Below, one piece after another: positions 1-5,207 of a stretch of DNA of 5,207 nucleotides. Made by a program: the position numbers and the translations under genes. How positions within the stretch are numbered: the first letter of the stretch is position 1; the number at the start of each line of letters is the position of its first letter. The stretch comes from Neptuniibacter sp. (GTDB taxonomy: Bacteria; Pseudomonadota; Gammaproteobacteria; Pseudomonadales; Balneatricaceae), in the NCBI GenBank assembly GCA_024686055.1, contig JAIBDV010000245.1, forward strand, positions 1 to 5,207, written 5' to 3'. Below the pieces are notes generated by a model, which had not been told where the DNA came from, ran no database searches, and saw nothing but the letters and a program-made list of their open reading frames with translations.

Positions 1-1
1 G

Positions 2-655
2 ACTCAGGAAGGCGATGACGTTGTCATCGAGTTTGGCAGCGCCCAGCAGCAAAGCGCATCCGTTGCAGGCGCACGTGCTGGCGGCAACTCAGCGATAGCA
101 GCCAGCCTGGAACGCAGCAGTGCCAGCAGCATGTATTTCAGCGTTCAGGGTGATCTTAACGATGAAGAGATGTCAGCGATTAACGACCTCCTGCGTGACG
201 TTAACGCGATTGCCGATGAGTTTTTTGGTGGCGATATTCAGGCCGCTTTTGACAAAGCTACTGAATTCGAAATGGACGGCAGCCAGCTGGCCTCCATGAA
301 TCTGCGTTTAACCCGTAGCGAAAGCCATAGTGCTACCTCTGCATACAGCTCCGTTGGCAATATGATGCCAGCCATGGATGAGCTGGCACCATTGAACGAT
401 ATGAGCAGCAAGCTCAATGCACTGGCTGAAGACCCACGCAACGCCTTCATGGAAGAAGCGGACAAGCTGATCGCCAGTATTATTGACAGCCTGGTACCAC
501 AGGATAGCCGCTACCAGGACGCCAATGAGAAAGACCGCGAGCGGCTGGATAACAACCTGCAGCAGATGAACAGCATGATGGATGCACTGTTTGATCGCAG
601 CAATGCCCAAGCTGAACCCGCTGCCGTTGCAGCACCGGTTTCCGCTGCAGTCTGA
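2..655 (+). CDS. DUF5610-like uncharacterised protein (5' end outside window)
   Basis: The reading frame is open from the first complete codon at position 2, so the methionine at 131 is internal and the gene begins upstream. 217 residues are visible. Fragment residues 1-43 are a Ser/Ala/Gly/Gln-rich stretch. Residues 44-103 form the conserved-looking core, starting MYFSVQGDLNDEE, then a helix and the segment ADEFFGGDIQAAFDKA, then a DGSQLAS segment and a short amphipathic strand. This pattern (beta strand, acidic turn, 'FF.GD...AF' helix, 'S..LTR') matches what I remember of the DUF5610 family, which has no known function. Residues 114-195 are predicted to be helical and rich in Met, Asp, Asn and Gln. 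The tail is Ala/Pro-rich. There is no cysteine, no membrane segment and no enzyme motif in the visible part; it looks soluble and acidic. A stem-loop terminator follows, so this gene appears to end its own transcript. The family call is from memory; that it is a real gene is near certain. Confidence 0.8.
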   Translation, partial: TQEGDDVVIEFGSAQQQSASVAGARAGGNSAIAASLERSSASSMYFSVQGDLNDEEMSAINDLLRDVNAIADEFFGGDIQAAFDKATEFEMDGSQLASMNLRLTRSESHSATSAYSSVGNMMPAMDELAPLNDMSSKLNALAEDPRNAFMEEADKLIASIIDSLVPQDSRYQDANEKDRERLDNNLQQMNSMMDALFDRSNAQAEPAAVAAPVSAAV

Positions 656-763
656 TCTGACATCACCCGCTTTATCTCACAGGCCTGCTTATGCAGGCCT
701 GTTCTGTTTCCCCGCTCCGGTAAAGCCGTTAGACTGCTCCGTTTACACTGAACGGACGCTCAC
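656..763. other. Intergenic spacer containing the terminator; no clear promoter
   Basis: This 108-base gap separates the DUF5610-like gene from the DMT transporter. It holds the stem-loop described separately. In the remaining 711-763 I looked for a sigma-70 promoter: TACACT at 744-749 could be a weak -10, but the position 17 bases upstream has no -35-like hexamer, and TTAGAC at 729-734 is too close. The downstream pair is therefore transcribed either from a weak or alternative promoter here or by read-through of the terminator. Confidence 0.6.
679..710 (+). terminator. Rho-independent terminator after the DUF5610-like gene
   Basis: A perfect 10-bp stem (ACAGGCCTGC at 679-688 paired with GCAGGCCTGT at 693-702) closes a four-base loop, TTAT. 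It is followed by a pyrimidine-rich, partly T-rich tract, TCTGTTTC (703-710). It begins 23 bases after the stop codon at 653-655. The T tract is interrupted, so termination may be incomplete. On the - strand the stem is not followed by a T run, so it is probably one-directional. Confidence 0.82.
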
Positions 764-1678
764 ATGCCTCAATCTGCAGCCCTGAGCCGCGCTATCCTGT
801 GGATGGTCGGTGCCCTGTTCTCCTTTATCAGTATGGCCATCGCCGGACGCGAACTGGCAGGCGAACTGAGCGTCACCCAGTTACTGGTGATCCGCAGCGC
901 GATCGGCGTGCTGATAATCGCCAGCCTGATCCGGCGTCAGCCACTACGCTGGCAGCTGTTAAAAACCCCCACGCCAGGGCTACACCTGATCCGTAACACC
1001 GCCCACTTTATCGGCCAGTACGGCTGGTTTGTCGCCATCGCCAGCATTCCACTGGCCGAGGTGTTCGCACTGGAATTCACCACCCCGATCTGGTGCCTGT
1101 TACTGGCCCCATTGCTGGTCGGCGAAAAGATCACCCGGGTGCGCGCCATCGCCGTGTTGCTGGGCTTTATTGGCATCCTGATTATCCTGCGCCCCGGCAT
1201 CGCCATTATTCACCCCGCCGCACTGGGCGTACTGGGAGCCGCGGTCTGCTTTTCCATTGCCTATCTGATGACCAAAAAAATAACCGGCCAGGCAACAGCC
1301 CATGGCAGCCAGTCACCGCTGACCCTGCTGTTCTATATGTGCCTGGTACAGATGCTGCTCAGCAGCGTACCAGCCCTGCTGGACTGGACCCCCGTAGAAC
1401 CGCAGCACCTGCCCTGGCTATTACTGGTCAGCCTGACCGCCCTCAGCGCCCACTACTGCATCACCCGCGCCCTGAAACTGGCAGACGCTGCGGTCGTGGT
1501 TCCCATCGATTTCCTACGTCTGCCACTGATCGCCCTGCTGGGTTACCTGGTGTATGACGAAAGTCTGGATTTCTGGGTACTCATCGGCGCGGGAGTCATG
1601 CTGAGTGGCAACTACCTGAACCTGTGGAGCGAGCAGAAGCGCCTGAAACAGCTGCAACAAGAAACACGAGTCTCCTGA
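764..1678 (+). CDS. EamA/DMT-superfamily transporter, inner membrane
   Basis: A 304-residue integral membrane protein of the drug/metabolite transporter superfamily, with the usual architecture of two EamA domains of five helices each. Hydrophobic segments lie near residues 9-27, 37-56, 76-95, 98-118, 126-143, 150-170, 186-206, 215-233, 241-264 and 268-285. The first repeat ends with the family hallmark EFTTPIWCLLLAPLLVGEKI (residues 104-123), with the conserved proline and terminal Gly-Glu. The second repeat has the matching segment AAVVVPIDFLRLPLIALLGY with 'YDE' (242-266). The charged tail (288-304) should be cytoplasmic. Members export or exchange amino acids, nucleobases, drugs or other small metabolites; the substrate cannot be read from sequence. 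The start is fixed: an in-frame TGA lies at 749-751 and ATG 764 is the first start codon after it. The ribosome site is weak (CGGA at 753-756). Its stop codon overlaps the start of radD by one base. Confidence 0.93.
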   Translation: MPQSAALSRAILWMVGALFSFISMAIAGRELAGELSVTQLLVIRSAIGVLIIASLIRRQPLRWQLLKTPTPGLHLIRNTAHFIGQYGWFVAIASIPLAEVFALEFTTPIWCLLLAPLLVGEKITRVRAIAVLLGFIGILIILRPGIAIIHPAALGVLGAAVCFSIAYLMTKKITGQATAHGSQSPLTLLFYMCLVQMLLSSVPALLDWTPVEPQHLPWLLLVSLTALSAHYCITRALKLADAAVVVPIDFLRLPLIALLGYLVYDESLDFWVLIGAGVMLSGNYLNLWSEQKRLKQLQQETRVS

Positions 1679-1680
1679 TG
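1667..1680 (+). promoter_or_regulatory. TGATG stop/start coupling with weak Shine-Dalgarno for radD
   Basis: The transporter's TGA (1676-1678) shares its A with the radD ATG (1678-1680). A short CGAG (1667-1670) lies 7 bases ahead of the ATG, a suitable distance but a poor match. This arrangement suggests that radD translation depends largely on ribosomes terminating on the transporter gene. Confidence 0.7.
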
Positions 1681-3417
1681 GCGTTCAAGTTACGTGATTA
1701 CCAACAGGAGGCTGTCGACGCCACCCTGGTCCACTTTCGTAAAACAGACGACTCTGCGGTCATTGTACTGCCCACCGGGGCTGGTAAAAGCCTGGTGATC
1801 GCCGAGCTGGCCCGGCTCGCCCGGCGGCGGATTCTGGTGCTGGCCCACGTCAAGGAACTGGTTGAACAAAACCATAGCAAATACCAGAGCTACGACCTGA
1901 CCGCCGGGATCTTTGCCGCCGGTCTGAAACAGAAAAATAATCAGCATCAGGTCACCTTTGCCAGCGTCCAGTCGGTGCGTCCCAATCTGGATCAGTTTCA
2001 GGGCGAGTACTCACTGCTGATTATCGATGAGTGCCACCGGGTCAGCGACAGTGAAGACAGCCAGTACCAGCAGATTATCAGCCGCCTGAAGCAACAGAAC
2101 CCCGGCCTTAAAGTACTGGGGCTGACCGCCACCCCCTATCGACTCGGCAGCGGCTGGATCTACCGTTACCATTATCGCGGCTATGCTCGCAGCGATGAGC
2201 CCCAACCGTTCGAGCACTGCATCTACGAGCTGCCGCTGCGCTATATGATCAGCCGCCAGTTTCTGACACCGCCGGAGATGGTCGATGCCACGGTTGCCCA
2301 GTACGACTTCTCCAGCCTGACGCCCAACAGCAACGGCAATTATCCGGAGCCTGCCGTCAACCAGCTGCTGATCAAACACAAGCGTGTCACCCGCGCGATT
2401 TGTGAGCAGATAGAACAGCTGGCAGCCGACCGGCTGGGGGTGATGATCTTCGCCGCCACGGTCGACCATGCGCAGGAGATCAGCAGCTATCTGCCCACCG
2501 AGCAGACCGCCCTGATTACCGGCGATACCCCTGGCCCTCAGCGCGATGCGCTGATCGAAGCCTTCAAGGCCCGCCAGCTGAAATACCTGGTTAACGTATC
2601 GGTACTTACCACCGGCTTCGACGCACCCCATGTAGATCTGATCGCCATTTTACGGCCCACTCAGTCCGTCAGTCTGTACCAGCAGATTGTGGGCCGTGGC
2701 CTGCGACTGTTTGAAGGCAAAGAAAACTGCCTGGTCATCGACTACACCGGCAACGGCTTCGATCTGTTTCAGCCGGAAGTGGGCGCGCCCAAGCCGGATT
2801 CAGATTCTGAGCCGGTGCAGGTGTTCTGCCCCCAGTGCGAATTTCCTAATATCTTCTGGGGTAAGACCGATGGCCAGGGCAATATTCTTGAACACTTTGG
2901 CCGCCGTTGTCAGGGCTTTGAGGAGGATGACGCCGGTCGACGGCAACGCTGTGAGTTTCGTTTCCGTTTTAAAGAATGCCCCCACTGCGGCGCAGAAAAC
3001 GACATCGCCGCCCGCCGTTGTGGCCAGTGTGAACAGGCACTGGTCGACCCGGATGATCAGCTTAAAGCCGCGCTGCAGCTTAAAGACGCGCTGGTAATCC
3101 GTTGCGCCGGACTCAGTTTCAGTCAGAAACAGGACAAGCTGCGCATCACCTACCACGACGAAGAAGGGGAAGAGTTACACGAGAGCTTCAACCTGAGCCA
3201 CAGCGGCCAGCGCAAGATTTTCAACCGTGAGTTTGGCCGTCGCTTTGATGGCGGCAGCCAGCCGCGTGAGTTCAAAGCACTGGATGAAGTCCTGCCGCTG
3301 GCAGCGCGCTTCACCCCACCGGATTTTGTTGTGGCCCGAAAGAAAGGCCACTACTGGCGGGTGTCCGCGCGAATATTTGATTACCAGGGGCGTTACCGTA
3401 AAGCTAACGAACTGTAA
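1678..3417 (+). CDS. radD: RadD, DNA repair ATPase of the SF2 helicase superfamily
   Basis: 579 residues, close to the length of E. coli RadD (YejH, 586 as I recall), with near-continuous similarity over its whole length. RadD is a RecQ-like SF2 ATPase that helps double-strand-break repair, interacts with SSB and stimulates RecA strand exchange. Visible motifs: Walker A LPTGAGKS (31-38), a DECH box (117-120), TAT motif III (150-152), motif V LTTGFDAPHVD (310-320) and motif VI QQIVGRGLR (335-343). Two four-cysteine zinc sites follow: C384/C387/C411/C425 and C434/C437/C448/C451, the second within CPHCGAENDIAARRC. The C-terminal region ends with the family's DFVVARKKGHYW and FDYQGR blocks (549-571). 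All catalytic residues are present. ATG 1678 was chosen over the upstream in-frame GTG 1624 because RadD proteins begin just before the 'LR.YQQEAVDAT' block, here residues 5-16. Being translationally coupled to a DMT transporter is unlike the E. coli arrangement as I remember it. Confidence 0.97.
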   Translation: MAFKLRDYQQEAVDATLVHFRKTDDSAVIVLPTGAGKSLVIAELARLARRRILVLAHVKELVEQNHSKYQSYDLTAGIFAAGLKQKNNQHQVTFASVQSVRPNLDQFQGEYSLLIIDECHRVSDSEDSQYQQIISRLKQQNPGLKVLGLTATPYRLGSGWIYRYHYRGYARSDEPQPFEHCIYELPLRYMISRQFLTPPEMVDATVAQYDFSSLTPNSNGNYPEPAVNQLLIKHKRVTRAICEQIEQLAADRLGVMIFAATVDHAQEISSYLPTEQTALITGDTPGPQRDALIEAFKARQLKYLVNVSVLTTGFDAPHVDLIAILRPTQSVSLYQQIVGRGLRLFEGKENCLVIDYTGNGFDLFQPEVGAPKPDSDSEPVQVFCPQCEFPNIFWGKTDGQGNILEHFGRRCQGFEEDDAGRRQRCEFRFRFKECPHCGAENDIAARRCGQCEQALVDPDDQLKAALQLKDALVIRCAGLSFSQKQDKLRITYHDEEGEELHESFNLSHSGQRKIFNREFGRRFDGGSQPREFKALDEVLPLAARFTPPDFVVARKKGHYWRVSARIFDYQGRYRKANEL

Positions 3418-3423
3418 CCGCAC

Positions 3424-4194
3424 TCAAACCGGCACCAGTGTCGGCGTATCCGATATCGGGTCAGGGTAAATTTTCGCGTTCAATTCAAACACCTGCTGCA
3501 CCAGCTCGGCGGTAAACACCTCGGCCGGGCTGCCTTGTTGCTGTAGCTGGCCCTGTTTGAGCACCACCAGCTCATCGCAATAACGACAGGCCTGATTCAG
3601 ATCATGCAACACCACCACAATGGTTTTACCGGCCAGATTCAGCGTGCGCATCAGCTTGAGCAACTCAATCTGGTGAGCGATATCCAGCCAGGTGGTGGGC
3701 TCATCCAGCAGCACCAGATCAGTCTGCTGAGCCAGAATCATGGCGATCCAGGCGCGCTGGCGCTGGCCGCCCGACAGCGCCGCCGCCGGCTGATCAGCAA
3801 ATTCCGTCAGCCCGACCTGGGCCAGCGATTGCTGCACAATGGTGCTGTCTTCGCGACTCAATCGCCCCCAGCGGGAACGCCAGGGCGCACGGCCATACCC
3901 CACCAGCTCGGCCACACTGACCCCATCAGGCGTAATCGATGCCTGGGGCAACAGCGCCAGCTGTCGGGCCAGCTGACGGCTGTCCATGCGGTGCACATCT
4001 TCGCCCTGTAACCGCACCTTGCCCCGCTGTGGCGTCAGAATCCGGGCCATGGCTTTAAGCAGAGTCGATTTACCACAACCATTAGGGCCGATCAGCGCGG
4101 TGATTTTTCCCTGTGGAATGTCCAGCGTCAGGTCCGGCACGATTACCTTTTCGCCATAGCCCACCTGGAGCCCTTCAATAGATAGATACGACAT
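3424..4194 (-). CDS. fecE: Iron(III)-chelate ABC importer ATPase, FecE-like
   Basis: 256 residues, almost the same length as E. coli FecE. It hydrolyses ATP on the cytoplasmic side to drive uptake of a ferric chelate through the two FecCD permeases. Motifs: Walker A GPNGCGKST (36-44), Q-loop Gln84 in LLPQ, signature LSGGQRQR (140-147), Walker B LVLLDEP (160-166), D-loop around D171 and switch His197 in LHDLNQACRYCD. The block from 'TPDGVSVAELVGYGR.PW' to 'WGRLSRED' (88-116) and the C-terminal 'KIYPDPISDTP' (241-251) resemble FecE more than FepC or FhuC, as I remember those sequences. The ferric dicitrate assignment is therefore plausible, but a vibrioferrin-type importer of the same subfamily is a real alternative. 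The ATG at 4194 is preferred over the GTG one codon upstream because GAGG sits 6 bases before the ATG but only 3 before the GTG. This is the last gene of the operon; its stop is 6 bases from that of radD. Confidence 0.93.
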   Translation of the reverse strand: MSYLSIEGLQVGYGEKVIVPDLTLDIPQGKITALIGPNGCGKSTLLKAMARILTPQRGKVRLQGEDVHRMDSRQLARQLALLPQASITPDGVSVAELVGYGRAPWRSRWGRLSREDSTIVQQSLAQVGLTEFADQPAAALSGGQRQRAWIAMILAQQTDLVLLDEPTTWLDIAHQIELLKLMRTLNLAGKTIVVVLHDLNQACRYCDELVVLKQGQLQQQGSPAEVFTAELVQQVFELNAKIYPDPISDTPTLVPV

Positions 4195-4204
4195 CACCAG
4201 CCTC
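4192..4204 (-). promoter_or_regulatory. Shine-Dalgarno and TGATG overlap deciding the fecE start
   Basis: On the - strand GAGG (4204-4201) is followed after 6 bases by ATG (4194-4192), which shares its A with the fecD stop TGA (4196-4194). The adjacent GTG (4197-4195) would have only a 3-base gap from GAGG, so ATG is the better start. The site lies within the last codons of fecD, fitting translational coupling. Confidence 0.75.
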
Positions 4205-5141
4205 GGTAGCGGGTTAACAGAAACAGAAAGTAAGGCGCACCGATTAACGCGGTCAGCACCCCGGCGGGCAATTCAATCGGTGCCAGTAACGTACGGGCAG
4301 CGATATCCGACACCAGCACCAGCAACGCACCCACCATCGCGGCAACGGGCAACAAACGGTGATGAGCGCCCCCCACCAGCAAACGCGCCAGGTGCGGTGC
4401 CACCAGCCCAACAAAACTGATCGCCCCGCACACCGCCACACTGACCGCCGCCATCGCCACCGCCAGCAGCAAAGCCAGCAATCGGCTGCGACGCACATTG
4501 GCACCCAGCCCTTCAGCGGCTTCATCGCCCAGTGCCAGCAGATCAAGCCGTAGCGACAGCATCAGCGCCAGGGGCACCAACACCAGCAGCCAGGGCAGCA
4601 AAATCCAGACATGATCCCAGCCCCGCCCCCACAAGCTACCCGTCAACCAGACCAGCGCCATATTCACCTTTTGCGGATGGCTGACCAGCAGCCAGTCGGT
4701 CAGCGCCGCCAGCCAGCTGCTCAACGCGATCCCCACCAGCACCAGTCGGGAGGGGTTTAACGTGCCCCGCCCCACCAGTGCCAGCATCACCAGTACCGCC
4801 AATAACGCTCCAATAATCGCCGCCGGGATCAGCCAGCCAAACGCCAGGTCCGGCCATAGCAACATCAGGGTGGTCGCGGCCAGCCCGGCACCGGCCGTCA
4901 CCCCGATCAGATCGGGCGAGGCCAGCGGGTTACGCACCACTGCCTGGGTGAGCGCCCCCGACAGACCCAGTCCGGCCCCGGCCAGTATCGCCAGCAGCAC
5001 CCGTGACAGCCGTAAATCAGTGACGATATCAGCACTCGCGGCCTGTACCGTGCGCCAGTCCAGCGAGCCGAGCAACAGCCCGCTAAGCGCCGCCACCAGT
5101 AATAGCGCGGGCAGTAGCCAGAAGGTTAAACGTGGGTACAT
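4194..5141 (-). CDS. fecD: Iron(III)-chelate ABC importer permease, FecD-like
   Basis: 315 residues, matching the E. coli FecD length of about 318. It is one of two inner-membrane channel subunits that import a ferric chelate from its periplasmic binding protein. The protein is strongly hydrophobic, consistent with the FecCD/BtuC fold of about ten helices. FecCD signatures: 'LRLSRVLLAILAGAGLGLSG' (43-62) leading to NPLASPDLIG (71-80); 'LVWLTGSLWGRGW' (163-175), which with the preceding 'LTDWLLVSHPQKVN' closely resembles FecD; the ATPase-contacting loop LALGDEAAEGLG (202-213); CGAISFVGLVAPHLAR (238-253); and ELPAGVLTALIGAP (290-303). ATG 5141 is chosen over GTG 5174, which would add 11 residues (MAGSAPAGSEL) overlapping the upstream permease by 34 bases, whereas the ATG has a good GGGGAG site 7 bases ahead. 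Both ends overlap neighbours by one base (TGATG). The exact chelate is inferred, not shown. Confidence 0.94.
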   Translation of the reverse strand: MYPRLTFWLLPALLLVAALSGLLLGSLDWRTVQAASADIVTDLRLSRVLLAILAGAGLGLSGALTQAVVRNPLASPDLIGVTAGAGLAATTLMLLWPDLAFGWLIPAAIIGALLAVLVMLALVGRGTLNPSRLVLVGIALSSWLAALTDWLLVSHPQKVNMALVWLTGSLWGRGWDHVWILLPWLLVLVPLALMLSLRLDLLALGDEAAEGLGANVRRSRLLALLLAVAMAAVSVAVCGAISFVGLVAPHLARLLVGGAHHRLLPVAAMVGALLVLVSDIAARTLLAPIELPAGVLTALIGAPYFLFLLTRYRGW

Positions 5142-5154
5142 CAGTTCGCTCCCC
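5139..5154 (-). promoter_or_regulatory. Shine-Dalgarno and TGATG overlap deciding the fecD start
   Basis: GGGGAG (5154-5149 on the - strand) precedes ATG (5141-5139) by 7 bases. The ATG shares its A with the TGA (5143-5141) that ends the upstream permease. The strong site and one-base overlap make this the likely start rather than the GTG at 5174. Confidence 0.8.
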
Positions 5155-5206
5155 GCTGGCGCGCTGCCAGCCACAGAAAACAGGGCGCACCGATCAGTGC
5201 CGTTAC
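5141..5206 (-). CDS. C-terminal end of a second FecCD permease (FecC-like), cut by window edge
   Basis: Reading the - strand from position 5206 gives 21 in-frame codons and then TGA at 5143-5141. The peptide begins VTALIGAPCFLWLAARQR and ends GAN. This matches the closing signature of FecCD permeases, the last transmembrane helix with 'TALIGAP.F', and parallels the end of the complete permease next door (LTALIGAPYFLFLL). It is too short for an ORF finder to report, but position, strand, motif and the one-base overlap with fecD make it the partner permease (FecC position) of the importer. Most of the gene lies beyond position 5207. The gene name is left blank because so little is visible. Confidence 0.88.
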   Translation of the reverse strand, partial: VTALIGAPCFLWLAARQRGAN

Positions 5207-5207
5207 C

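Noticed and set aside
308..610. 100-codon - strand open frame, partly hydrophobic, opposite the DUF5610-like gene
   Set aside because: It is fully antisense to a clearly coding frame, with no ribosome site or family resemblance; the apparent hydrophobic stretch comes from reverse-complemented acidic and helical codons.
729..749. TTAGAC / TACACT as a promoter for the transporter operon
   Set aside because: The spacing between the two hexamers is only 9 bases, far short of the 16-18 needed.
1093..1557. 154-codon + strand frame inside the transporter gene
   Set aside because: An Arg/Pro-rich shadow frame overlapping well-defined transmembrane coding sequence.
1624..1677. In-frame GTG extension of radD by 18 codons
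   Set aside because: The extra residues lie inside the transporter gene in another frame and are not part of the RadD N-terminus; ATG 1678 gives the family-typical start and a TGATG overlap.
2011..2631. 206-codon open frame on the - strand inside radD
   Set aside because: It lies entirely antisense to the conserved helicase core of RadD, has no recognisable domain or ribosome site, and its composition is that of a complementary-frame shadow in GC-rich coding DNA.
3418..3423. Possible shared bidirectional terminator between radD and fecE
   Set aside because: The gap is 6 bases and no inverted repeat with a T run is visible in the flanking codons on either strand.
3604..4011. 135-codon + strand open frame opposite fecE
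   Set aside because: It covers the ATPase signature and Walker B region in antisense and is Gln/His-rich low complexity with no domain.
4253..4546. 97-codon - strand frame rich in Trp and Cys within the fecD region
   Set aside because: It is the shifted frame of the FecD-like gene; the unusual Trp/Cys content comes from reading Leu/Val/Ala codons out of frame.
5142..5174. GTG-started 11-residue extension of the FecD-like permease
   Set aside because: It overlaps the end of the upstream permease, whereas ATG 5141 has a GGGGAG site at the right distance.
1..5207. CRISPR array, tRNA or rRNA gene, insertion sequence, riboswitch, or novel defence system
   Set aside because: There is no regular repeat-spacer pattern, transposase, terminal inverted repeats, tRNA-like fold or unexplained non-coding stretch. 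The helicase is a standard RadD, not a defence-type helicase with nuclease partners.

Overview
The window looks like chromosomal DNA of a gammaproteobacterium, probably an aquatic or marine one. It is moderately GC-rich by eye, densely packed, and carries a very typical RadD, a FecDE-type iron transporter and a DUF5610-like protein. The genus cannot be named from the sequence alone. No mobile element, CRISPR array, tRNA, rRNA or integrase is visible, and no stretch longer than about 110 bases lacks a gene.

Layout, left to right. (1) Positions 2-655, + strand: the 3' part of a gene cut by the window edge. It encodes an acidic, cysteine-free, soluble protein resembling the uncharacterised DUF5610 family, and is closed by a strong stem-loop terminator at 679-710. 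(2) Positions 764-3417, + strand: a tightly coupled pair, a ten-helix EamA/DMT-superfamily transporter followed by radD (SF2-helicase-like DNA repair ATPase with two four-cysteine zinc sites). The stop and start codons share one base (TGATG). (3) Positions 3424-5207, - strand: the distal end of an iron(III)-chelate ABC importer operon, read right to left. It holds the last 21 codons of one FecCD permease, a complete second permease (FecD-like), and the ATPase (FecE-like). Both junctions in this operon are also TGATG overlaps. radD and fecE converge tail to tail with only 6 bases between their stop codons.

How the genes work together: the three - strand genes make the inner-membrane part of one importer, with two permeases forming the channel and a shared ATPase driving it. 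The periplasmic binding protein, any TonB-dependent outer-membrane receptor and the Fur-type promoter would lie beyond position 5207. The DMT transporter and radD are probably co-transcribed, but no functional link is known or evident. I found no convincing new biological system. The least understood item is the DUF5610-like protein. The most useful corrections to simple ORF calling are the start sites of radD, fecD and fecE and the permease fragment at the right edge.
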